NCBI GenBank assembly: GCA_021785805.1
Contig: JAJYEJ010000004.1
Location: forward strand, 1 to 6,798
DNA length: 6,798 nt
Source of the DNA: Microcaldota archaeon
GTDB taxonomy: Archaea > Micrarchaeota > Micrarchaeia > Micrarchaeales > Micrarchaeaceae
Direction: 5' to 3'
The translations under genes were made by a program, and so were the position numbers. Below the pieces are notes generated by a model. That model had not been told where the DNA came from. It saw nothing but the letters and a program-made list of their open reading frames with translations, and ran no database searches. This document shows, in pieces, positions 1-5,812 of the stretch (its first letter is position 1; each line of letters begins with the position of its first letter).

Positions 1-3
1 GGA

Positions 4-19
4 ATCCGAACAACCGGAT
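4..19 (-). repeat. Short inverted repeat just 3' of the tRNA
   Basis: ATCCG (4-8) and CGGAT (15-19) can form a 5-bp hairpin with a 6-base loop. In the tRNA direction the stem begins at the last base of the encoded CCA. It could help 3'-end formation or trailer processing, but there is no T-run within the window and a 5-bp stem can arise by chance. Confidence 0.3.
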
Positions 20-94
20 GGTAGCTCCAGCCAGATTCGAACTGGCGTTCCCAGGTCCAGAGCCTGATGTCCTTGACCACTAGACGATGGAGCT
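19..94 (-). tRNA. tRNA-Gln (anticodon CTG), with encoded CCA
   Basis: Read on the minus strand from 94 to 19, the sequence folds into a full cloverleaf. The acceptor stem AGCTCCA (94-88) pairs perfectly with TGGAGCT (29-23). The D stem is GTCT/GGAC with a 9-base loop containing GG. The anticodon stem TCAGG/CCTGG closes the loop CTCTGGA, which gives anticodon CTG at 60-58. The variable loop has 4 bases. The T arm is GCCAG-TTCGAAT-CTGGC. The discriminator is A (22), followed by a genome-encoded CCA (21-19). The anticodon reads CAG codons, so this is glutamine tRNA. The A1:U72 pair fits archaeal tRNA-Gln, which in archaea is normally charged with Glu and then amidated by GatDE (family knowledge). 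There is no intron. The body without CCA is 73 bases. It is transcribed divergently from the protease gene. Confidence 0.95.
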
Positions 95-129
95 ACATAA
101 ATAGATATGCCTATTATTGCAGCACTGCC

Positions 130-137
130 TTTTTAAG
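130..137 (+). promoter_or_regulatory. TATA-like box for the protease gene, possibly shared with the tRNA
   Basis: TTTTTAAG is centred about 25 bases ahead of the ATG at 159. In archaea that spacing puts the transcription start at or next to the start codon, giving a leaderless mRNA. No convincing ribosome binding site precedes 159, which agrees. Read on the other strand the same bases give CTTAAAAA, about 40 bases upstream of the mature tRNA 5' end, so the box might also serve the tRNA with a leader of about 14 bases. The AT-rich stretch at 152-159 is too close to the ATG to be its TATA box. Confidence 0.5.
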
Positions 138-158
138 CATTGCTCGCAAACTATATTT

Positions 159-854
159 ATGGCTTTTCGGTTAGACACCCCGGCGTCAGCGGAACTGAGA
201 GAGATAATCGTTGCCGATGCGGCGCTCATCCTGGGGTTCTTCATGGTGCTCAATGGAGGGATAGTGGGCCTCGCCCATGGCGGCAATGTAGACCAGGCGC
301 TGCTGTATCTCCCCATAATAGCCATCGGCGTCACGCTGAGCTTCGTCCTTCACGAGCTTATGCACAAGTTCGTGGCGCAGCGCTATGGCGCGATCGCTGG
401 TTTCAGGACATCTGCGATGGGACTCGCAATCACCGTTGCGAGCGGCATGTTCGGCTTCCTTCTAGGCATACCTGGCGCCACCATGATATATGTCCATAGC
501 TTCACGAAGCGCCAGAATGGATTGGTCTCGCTCGCAGGACCGCTCACCAACTTCGTGATATTCGGAGTTGCGCTTGCGCTTCTCTTCGCAATCAACCCGC
601 CATTGAATTCTTACATCGAGAAAGCGCTCGGCTTCACGATATTCATAAGCCTGTTCCTTGCATTCTTCAACATGCTCCCGATCATGCCGCTTGATGGGAG
701 CAAGGTGCTGGCATGGAGCAAGCCCGTATACGCTGTTGTTATGGGCGCATTGCTGGTGCTTATGATCACATTCGCCGTAATTCCCATAATATACCTTCTT
801 TACATGCTGGGGTTCGCGATACTGATATCTTTCCTCTATAAGAACATGTTTTGA
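159..854 (+). CDS. M50 (site-2 protease type) intramembrane zinc metalloprotease
   Basis: This is a 231-residue, very hydrophobic protein of the S2P/M50 family, which cuts substrates inside or at the membrane using zinc. The zinc site HELMH lies at residues 65-69 (two His ligands and the catalytic Glu). The second family signature, NMLPIMPLDG at 171-180, carries the third ligand, Asp179. Between them is AGPLTNF (126-132), matching the AGPLxN motif usual in this family. About six membrane segments are likely (roughly residues 16-38, 50-68, 90-113, 128-145, 155-175 and 189-225). I see no PDZ or CBS domain, so it is a minimal-core member. The frame also stays open to a TTG at 117, but ATG 159 sits about 25 bases after a TATA-like box and drops a Cys/His-rich N-terminal stretch that does not look like part of the protein. 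The substrate is unknown. Regulated proteolysis of membrane-bound regulators is the usual role of such enzymes, but nothing here shows it. Confidence 0.88.
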   Translation: MAFRLDTPASAELREIIVADAALILGFFMVLNGGIVGLAHGGNVDQALLYLPIIAIGVTLSFVLHELMHKFVAQRYGAIAGFRTSAMGLAITVASGMFGFLLGIPGATMIYVHSFTKRQNGLVSLAGPLTNFVIFGVALALLFAINPPLNSYIEKALGFTIFISLFLAFFNMLPIMPLDGSKVLAWSKPVYAVVMGALLVLMITFAVIPIIYLLYMLGFAILISFLYKNMF

Positions 855-902
855 TGCACAGCCGCAAACTCGATTTTAGACATCTATAGCGAACCGCATA
901 AG

Positions 903-910
903 TATTTAAA
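903..910 (+). promoter_or_regulatory. TATA box of the pilus-type operon
   Basis: TATTTAAA stands out in an 86-base intergenic spacer (855-940) and is centred about 34 bases ahead of the ATG at 941. A start site about 25 bases downstream would fall near 930-934, leaving a leader of about 10 bases. No ribosome binding site is visible before 941, consistent with a nearly leaderless first gene. The rest of the spacer shows no T-rich terminator and no small gene. Confidence 0.65.
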
Positions 911-915
911 CGTGT

Positions 916-932
916 ATTCTCAATCCTAGAAT
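916..932. promoter_or_regulatory. Inverted repeat over the predicted operon start site
   Basis: ATTCT (916-920) and AGAAT (928-932) form a perfect 5-base inverted repeat with a 7-base spacer. It lies between the TATA box and the first start codon and overlaps the predicted transcription start. A dimeric repressor site at this position would block initiation. The repeat is short, so chance is a real alternative. Confidence 0.25.
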
Positions 933-940
933 GTGTAGAT

Positions 941-2224
941 ATGCCCGCAGAAAGTGGTAGCGAAGCTAAAACGACCATAGATTCGCTCGTCGAGCTGCTT
1001 ACGAGCAAGGGGAAGACAGAGTTGGGCAAGCTCGCACCCGAGCTTGGGGTTGATCCTGCCGTCGTGGAGAGCTGGTGCAAGGTCCTCGAAGAGGGGCACA
1101 TGTGCAAGATAAGCTACGAGATGGGCAGGATGTATGTCGAACCCATTTCCCTGTCGAAGGAAGAGGAGAAGTATGTCAGGGCGAAGACAATATCCCAAGC
1201 TGCTGCGCTAGAGGGAGAGCTGGCTGCGCAGAGGGCGCAGCTTGACAAGCTGTCGCAGGTGCTGGAGGCAGTAAAGGGAACCGCGGGAACGGCAGAGCTC
1301 GTCTTCAAGCAGAGGATGCCCGAGATAGAGGGAAGGCTCGCAGGAATGAATCGTATACAGCTGCTCCTGGATGAGAAGAAGAAGAACCTCGAGAACGCGA
1401 AGGGAAAGGCTGAGGATACTTATGTAAGGGTCAGCAGGGAGATTGCTGACCTGCTTTCAAAGGTCGAGAAGATAAGCACAGTGGAGGACAATACAGGCGC
1501 ATCACAGAGCCTAGCTAAGATCGATGAGCTGGTGCAGAGGGCAAGGGCTGTGGAAGCCACGCTCACGGCTGCGCAGAATGAACGCCAGAAGGCGATGGAC
1601 AGCATGAGAGAGAACATGCATGCGCAGTTTGCCATCATGGACAAGGAGCTTGAGGCGCAGAAGAAGGAGGCTTCCGCAAGGTTCAAGTCGTATGTTGAGC
1701 AGATCGAACGCATGATACGCGACATTGAATCCTCCGTCAAGGATGCAAAGAGGGTAGAGGAGCAGATAGCCACATTCAGAAGGAGGAAGCAATCGATAGA
1801 CAAGGAGCTGAACGATGCCATGACTGGGTTCAACGATCAATACTCGAAAATCTACGAGGCCATAGGAAGGAGCGAGAGCGGGATGAAGGGGGACGTCGAG
1901 GAGGCGCAACTGCACCTCAACACGATAAAAGAGGCGTACGGAGAGGCATCCAAGATATATGGAGAGATAAAGAGCTCCGAAAAGCAGGTCCTGGACCTCC
2001 AGAAGAGGATTGATGAGATAAGGAACGAGACCGGTGCCATAATGAATGAGCTGCGCGCTATAGAATCAGCCAAGAATATGACGACGGAGAAGAAGCAGGA
2101 GAGGGTTATCAAGCTTCAAGACAAGTCGAAGAAGTCAAAGGCGAAAACCGAGAAGGTTGGGAAAGACGTGGAACAGGCCAAGAAGAACACGGACAAGATG
2201 TTTGGAAGCGAGACGGAAGATTGA
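941..2224 (+). CDS. Winged-helix-like domain fused to a long coiled coil; first gene of the operon
   Basis: This 427-residue soluble protein has no signal peptide or membrane segment. Residues about 11-68 read like a small winged-helix domain: a helix (IDSLVELLTSKG), a helix-turn-helix (KTELGKLAPELGV, then PAVVESWCKVLEEG) and a wing-like strand pair ending in MYVEPI. From about residue 72 to the end it is almost entirely charged helix and coiled coil, rich in Glu, Lys, Gln and Ala. Short breaks occur near 112-118 (GTAGTA) and 181-188 (VEDNTGAS). The tail (about 380-420) is very Lys-rich. I do not recognise a named family. Winged-helix proteins of this kind are, as I recall, seen near type II/IV secretion ATPases in DPANN archaea. 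It may be a cytosolic scaffold or partner of the downstream motor, or a DNA-binding regulator of the operon. ATG 941 is chosen because it follows the TATA box at the right distance. The next gene starts 19 bases after its stop. Confidence 0.85.
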   Translation: MPAESGSEAKTTIDSLVELLTSKGKTELGKLAPELGVDPAVVESWCKVLEEGHMCKISYEMGRMYVEPISLSKEEEKYVRAKTISQAAALEGELAAQRAQLDKLSQVLEAVKGTAGTAELVFKQRMPEIEGRLAGMNRIQLLLDEKKKNLENAKGKAEDTYVRVSREIADLLSKVEKISTVEDNTGASQSLAKIDELVQRARAVEATLTAAQNERQKAMDSMRENMHAQFAIMDKELEAQKKEASARFKSYVEQIERMIRDIESSVKDAKRVEEQIATFRRRKQSIDKELNDAMTGFNDQYSKIYEAIGRSESGMKGDVEEAQLHLNTIKEAYGEASKIYGEIKSSEKQVLDLQKRIDEIRNETGAIMNELRAIESAKNMTTEKKQERVIKLQDKSKKSKAKTEKVGKDVEQAKKNTDKMFGSETED

Positions 2225-2233
2225 TATCGAAGT

Positions 2234-2238
2234 GGTGA
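2234..2238 (+). promoter_or_regulatory. Ribosome binding site deciding a GTG start
   Basis: GGTGA matches the archaeal anti-Shine-Dalgarno consensus and ends 5 bases before GTG 2244. This supports GTG as the true start of the ATPase, since no ATG lies nearby in frame. Confidence 0.6.
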
Positions 2239-2243
2239 AATAG

Positions 2244-3767
2244 GTGGCAGACAATACCGCTAAACAGCCCGTAGAAGGGAGGGTGCTTCTCGATAAGTAC
2301 GGACTCAACGCACATGGAATGAAGGTAGACGTAGAGATAGCCAAGGTGAAGGAGGACTTCGTGCCAAGATACGAAGTGACCTTCCCTGGGATAGGCGCAG
2401 CTACGAAGCTGCTCATCGTCTCCCTCAGGGGGGAGATAATGTCCCTTGTGCCGATAGACCCGTCAAGGATACAGAACCAAGAATACCTGAGCGAGCTCAA
2501 CGTGAGGTATAACGAAACCAGCAACATACTCCTTGACAGGTATCTCCCGGGAACCAGTCCTGATGTGAAGAAGCTGCTTGTGTCTTACGTAATAAACATG
2601 ATGATAGGGCTCGGCGAGCTTGAAGTGCCGCTCTCCGACGAGAACCTCGAAGAGGTGGCCGTCAACGGCTCGAAGGACTTCATCTGGGTGTTCCACAAGA
2701 AGATCGGATGGTGCAGGACCAATATCAGGCCGCAGAGCGAGGAGGTGATATACGACCAGGCTGAAATGATAGGGAGGAGGATAGGCAGGGAGATTAACGC
2801 CTTGGCTCCGCTCATGGACGCGGAGCTCGCCGACGGTTCGAGAGTAAACGCCACGCTTTTCCCCATATCCCAATTCGGCAACACGATAACGATAAGGAAG
2901 TTCGAGAAGAACCCATGGACCATGCCTGCGCTCATAAAGAACCATACGATAGACGTGCAGATCGCAGGGCTCGTGTGGCTTTGCATCCAGAACGAGATAT
3001 CTCTCCTGATAGCCGGAGGAACAGCGAGCGGAAAGACCAGCTTCCTGAACGCGTTAAGCATATTCTTCCCTCCGACGAGAAGGATAATATCCGTAGAGGA
3101 GACCAGGGAGCTTGCGCTGCCAAACATATACCAATGGGTGCCCATGCTGACAAGGCAGCCCAACCCGGAAGGGAAGGGAGAGGTCACATTGTACAACCTC
3201 ATGATAAACGCGCTCAGGCAGAGGCCCGATATCATGCTGGTCGGAGAGGTCAGGACGGCGAAGGACGCCGAGACCCTCTTCGAGGCGATACACACAGGAC
3301 ATGCAGTGTACGGGACGCTGCACGCCGATAACGCGCAGGACGCGATCGTGAGGATGACCAACCCGCCCATAGACACGCCGAAGATCATGCTCAACGCGCT
3401 AGGCGGCATAGTGGTGGTGTTCAGGCACAGGTCTAGGGGGATAAGGCGTGTGCTGGAATTCGGAGAGGTGCTCAGGACAGGAGACGCCAACGTAATGTGG
3501 CGCTGGGATATGAGGCACGACGTCTTCACCCAGGTCGCGGACATGACAAGGCTTGCGGAGGTCATATCGCTCTATGGCGGTTATTCGAGGAAGGAGATAA
3601 TGGACGAGACCGCAGAGAAGGCGCAGATACTGCAGTGGATGGTCAAGAACGATGTGATTGGAGTCGACGATGCGGGGTTCGTGGTGGCGAACTATTATAA
3701 GGACAAGGCTATGGTCCTTGACATGGTGAACAGGGATGTCAAGTATAACAGGGCGGACTTTGGTTGA
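2244..3767 (+). CDS. Type II/IV secretion (VirB11/CpaF/archaeal pilus) ATPase
   Basis: This 507-residue hexameric motor ATPase of the GspE/VirB11 superfamily powers pilus assembly or secretion at the inner face of the membrane. All hallmark motifs are in order: an N-terminal domain with NGSKDFIWVF at 141-150; Walker A GGTASGKT at 258-265 (Lys264); the Asp box ISVEETREL at 282-290; Walker B PDIMLVGEVR at 328-337 (Glu335); and the His box AIHTGHAVYGTLHAD at 348-362. Arg279 and Arg280, just before the Asp box, are candidate arginine contacts. There is no tetracysteine zinc motif of the bacterial GspE/PilB type, and the Walker A spelling fits archaeal pilus and CpaF-like enzymes. A C-terminal part of about 100 residues follows the core. 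It is translated from GTG with a good ribosome binding site. Its operon partners are the two TadC-like platform proteins downstream. It could serve a pilus, an adhesin or a secretion device. An archaellum is less likely because no arl accessory genes (arlF, arlG, arlH) are present nearby. Confidence 0.95.
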   Translation: MADNTAKQPVEGRVLLDKYGLNAHGMKVDVEIAKVKEDFVPRYEVTFPGIGAATKLLIVSLRGEIMSLVPIDPSRIQNQEYLSELNVRYNETSNILLDRYLPGTSPDVKKLLVSYVINMMIGLGELEVPLSDENLEEVAVNGSKDFIWVFHKKIGWCRTNIRPQSEEVIYDQAEMIGRRIGREINALAPLMDAELADGSRVNATLFPISQFGNTITIRKFEKNPWTMPALIKNHTIDVQIAGLVWLCIQNEISLLIAGGTASGKTSFLNALSIFFPPTRRIISVEETRELALPNIYQWVPMLTRQPNPEGKGEVTLYNLMINALRQRPDIMLVGEVRTAKDAETLFEAIHTGHAVYGTLHADNAQDAIVRMTNPPIDTPKIMLNALGGIVVVFRHRSRGIRRVLEFGEVLRTGDANVMWRWDMRHDVFTQVADMTRLAEVISLYGGYSRKEIMDETAEKAQILQWMVKNDVIGVDDAGFVVANYYKDKAMVLDMVNRDVKYNRADFG

Positions 3768-3772
3768 TTTTG

Positions 3773-4549
3773 ATGGAAGAAGCTTCTAGGTATTCAGAGC
3801 TGGTCGATCGGATCATGGAGATTGAGAAGGAAGCGGCCAAGAACGACATCGACTTCATAGATACGGATCCGGTCTTGCATGAGAGTGAATCGTCCGATGC
3901 CCAGAAGGTAAAGACGTACGCAGAGCTCGTCACATTTATCGAATCCGTAGAAGGCCGCATGCCAGTACAGAGGAGGACAGTAGATATGAAACCTCAGCTG
4001 CAACAGGTCCAGCCCCAAGTGCAGGAGGTGCCGGGTTCGCCGCAGCTGATAGCTGCCGGTATAACACAGACGATGCACGCTAGAGGGATGGGCGGGAGGG
4101 AACCGCCCGGTGCCCAACAGGAAAGCGCAAAGAGGCAGAAGCTGGATGTAGCCAATGAACTTTCTGCCCTGGCGGACAGGCTCTCGACCATAAAGGCGCC
4201 GTTCTCCGCATTAAGCAGAAAGAGGATAAACGTCAAGGACCTGGTATTGCCGAGCCTGTCGATACTTGACCAGGTATCCGAGCTTGAGAGGATAATGGAG
4301 GGATTGAAGGAGAATGTGTTCGATTCCGAACACCTCGACATAGTAAAACAGGAGGTCTATGGGCTGGAGCAGGTGGTCGCAGAGGGAAGGGCAGCTGTGA
4401 AGAAAGGCAAGGTGCAGCTGACATCATTGGACCAGTCCATGTGGACGCTAAGGGACCAGAGGCTGTTGGACGCGATGGCGTTGATAAAGGAGGCGAAGGC
4501 TAGGCCGAAGGAGGAAGAGGCACAGCCGACAGGCGCAGGTGCTTCATGA
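3773..4549 (+). CDS. Unrecognised cytosolic helical protein between ATPase and platform genes
   Basis: This 258-residue protein matches no family I recognise. Three regions are visible. Residues 1-62 are acidic and helical (MEIEKEAAKNDIDFID, then ELVTFIESVEG). Residues 63-122 form a flexible linker rich in Gln, Pro and Gly (QLQQVQPQVQEV). Residues 125-242 are mostly amphipathic helix, including DVANELSALADRLSTI, LSILDQVSELERIMEGLKE and a hydrophobic-charged stretch up to 242, followed by an acidic, Pro-containing tail. There is no signal peptide and no membrane segment. ATG 3773 starts 5 bases after the ATPase stop and is preceded by a weak GGTTGA. In-frame TTG codons at 3764 (overlapping the ATPase stop) and 3770 are alternatives adding 3 or 1 residues. 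Its stop overlaps the next start (ATGA), implying coupled translation. Position suggests a partner bridging motor and platform, which is inference. Confidence 0.85.
   Translation: MEEASRYSELVDRIMEIEKEAAKNDIDFIDTDPVLHESESSDAQKVKTYAELVTFIESVEGRMPVQRRTVDMKPQLQQVQPQVQEVPGSPQLIAAGITQTMHARGMGGREPPGAQQESAKRQKLDVANELSALADRLSTIKAPFSALSRKRINVKDLVLPSLSILDQVSELERIMEGLKENVFDSEHLDIVKQEVYGLEQVVAEGRAAVKKGKVQLTSLDQSMWTLRDQRLLDAMALIKEAKARPKEEEAQPTGAGAS
4537..4541 (+). promoter_or_regulatory. Ribosome binding site inside the preceding gene
   Basis: AGGTG lies within the last codons of the upstream gene and ends 4 bases before ATG 4546. It supports independent ribosome loading as well as coupling at the ATGA overlap. 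A second ATG at 4549 would give a spacing of 7 bases and shorten the protein by one residue. Confidence 0.5.
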
Positions 4550-5805
4550 TGCTATTCAAGAAAAAACCGAAGGTCATAGACTTCCAGGGGCAGAAGATAG
4601 AGCTCGAGCCCAAACCCAAGTTCTTCCTGTTCAAGAAAAAGCTGAAGGCGCAGCCCGCACAGCAGCCTTCGCCTATGGGCGCAGGCGCCGCTCAGGCAGC
4701 CGCGCCGGCGCAAAGCACATGGCAGGAGCCTGACCTGCAGCCGAAGCCGGAAGTGCAACCACCCATTGCCCCGAACCCGACGCAACAGGCACCCAAGAGA
4801 GGATTAGTATTCGGCTTTGAGAAACCGAAGCCTGTCGTCCAGGCGCCATCGCCACAATTCGGACCGCCTGCCGCTGCACCGGCACAACAGGAGCCGATGG
4901 CGGGCGCACCTGGTGCAGCCGCGATGGGGGCGGTGCACGGGAAGCCGGGCAAGCATGTATCGTTGAAGCCGAACAAGTTCAGGCTATACGTAGAGGGGAT
5001 AGGCGCGAAACAGAAGGGATTGGAGACCGCGCTGCGCGACCAGGGCATAAAGGAATCGTTATACAGCTTCGTGAAGAGGATGATAATATCGTCGGCGCTT
5101 GTTGCTGCAGTCATAGGGATAACGCTGGGCCTGCTCTTCTACCACCTTGGCATGAACATGGTGGAGAGCACGCTCTTTGCTGTGGTACTGGCATTCGCCG
5201 TCTTCAGGTCGGCGCTCACCAGCTTCCTCAGGTTCCCCACAGCCAAGAAGTCCAGGTCGGGAAAGCTCATAGAGAGGGATATACTGTTCGCATCGAGGGA
5301 TATGATAATATCATTGAGGTCAGGAATGCCGCTCTTCAACGCGATAACATCCGTCAGCAAAGGATATGGTGAGGCGAGCCAGGAATTCGAACGGGTGGTG
5401 AACAGGGTACAGCTAGGAATGCCGCTTGAAGAGGCGATAGACGCCACAGTGGCGGAGAGCAAGAGCCCATCCTTCAGGAGGATAATGCTCCAGGCTTCCA
5501 CAAGCATCAAGGCGGGAGCGGATGTGGTGGAAGGGTTGCAGAGCATCATAGACCAGCTGTCGCAGGAGAGGGTGATAGAGTTAAGGAGATACGGCCAGAG
5601 GCTGAACGCGCTCGCAATGTTCTATATGCTGTTCGGGATAATACTCCCGAGCATGGGGATAGCGGTAGTCACCATACTCACCACATTCATAGCCCTTTTT
5701 ACAGTTACGGAGTCAATACTGATAATGGTGCTCATAATGTTGCTGTTCATGCAGGTGATATTCCTGAAGCTGATAACCGCTTCGAGGCCGATATTCACGA
5801 TGTGA
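4546..5805 (+). CDS. TadC/PilC-type platform membrane protein with a long disordered N-terminal tail
   Basis: This 419-residue protein belongs to the type II secretion F (T2SSF/TadC/ArlJ) family, the inner-membrane platform on which the ATPase turns. Residues 1-143 are a low-complexity cytosolic tail dominated by Pro, Gln, Ala, Gly and Lys, with the near-repeat LFKKKPK (3-9) and LFKKKLK (28-34). Residues 144-176 lead into membrane segments at about 178-199 and 203-225. The cytosolic T2SSF domain spans about 240-350, with the family-type phrase SLRSGMPLFNAI (256-267) and a following helical half (MPLEEAIDATVAES, then KAGADVVEGLQSIIDQLSQE). Further membrane helices run about 354-385 and 388-410. 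The extreme tail is short. The long disordered N-terminal tail is unusual compared with minimal TadC proteins. Its start overlaps the previous stop by 4 bases. Confidence 0.9.
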   Translation: MMLFKKKPKVIDFQGQKIELEPKPKFFLFKKKLKAQPAQQPSPMGAGAAQAAAPAQSTWQEPDLQPKPEVQPPIAPNPTQQAPKRGLVFGFEKPKPVVQAPSPQFGPPAAAPAQQEPMAGAPGAAAMGAVHGKPGKHVSLKPNKFRLYVEGIGAKQKGLETALRDQGIKESLYSFVKRMIISSALVAAVIGITLGLLFYHLGMNMVESTLFAVVLAFAVFRSALTSFLRFPTAKKSRSGKLIERDILFASRDMIISLRSGMPLFNAITSVSKGYGEASQEFERVVNRVQLGMPLEEAIDATVAESKSPSFRRIMLQASTSIKAGADVVEGLQSIIDQLSQERVIELRRYGQRLNALAMFYMLFGIILPSMGIAVVTILTTFIALFTVTESILIMVLIMLLFMQVIFLKLITASRPIFTM

Positions 5806-5806
5806 T

Positions 5807-5810
5807 GGTG
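5807..5810 (+). promoter_or_regulatory. GGTG ribosome binding site with unusual spacing
   Basis: GGTG ends only 2 bases before ATG 5813, closer than is typical. It would be 5 bases from the in-frame GTG at 5816, the same spacing as for the ATPase gene. The true start may therefore be GTG 5816, which removes one residue. The hexamer ATGGTG occurs twice here (5805-5810 and 5813-5818). The first copy is out of frame and soon stops. Confidence 0.4.
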
Positions 5811-5812
5811 CA

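Noticed and set aside
117..158. N-terminal extension of the protease from TTG 117
   Set aside because: It would place the start inside the region holding the TATA-like box and add a Cys/His-containing stretch with no family match. ATG 159 fits a leaderless start.
390..397. Palindrome GCGATCGC
   Set aside because: It is a single copy within coding sequence and is explained by codon content. This octamer is notable only when highly repeated, as in cyanobacteria.
140..499. An overlapping plus-strand frame inside the protease gene (119 codons)
   Set aside because: It is a shifted frame of the M50 gene, rich in Arg, His and Pro as out-of-frame translations of this DNA are, and it lacks a promoter or ribosome binding site of its own.
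2585..3565. A 326-codon open frame on the minus strand, antisense to the ATPase
   Set aside because: The plus-strand frame there carries every motif of a well-known ATPase. The antisense product shows no recognisable domain and its openness follows from the codon bias of the sense gene.
2244..3767. The ATPase as an archaellum motor (ArlI)
   Set aside because: Archaellum operons carry ArlH directly before ArlI, plus ArlF and ArlG. None is visible here, and two TadC-type proteins rather than one ArlJ follow.
4556..4566. Run of A bases early in the first platform gene as a possible frameshift site
   Set aside because: The run encodes the Lys motif in the correct frame. No alternative frame leads to a meaningful product, and no stimulatory structure is evident.
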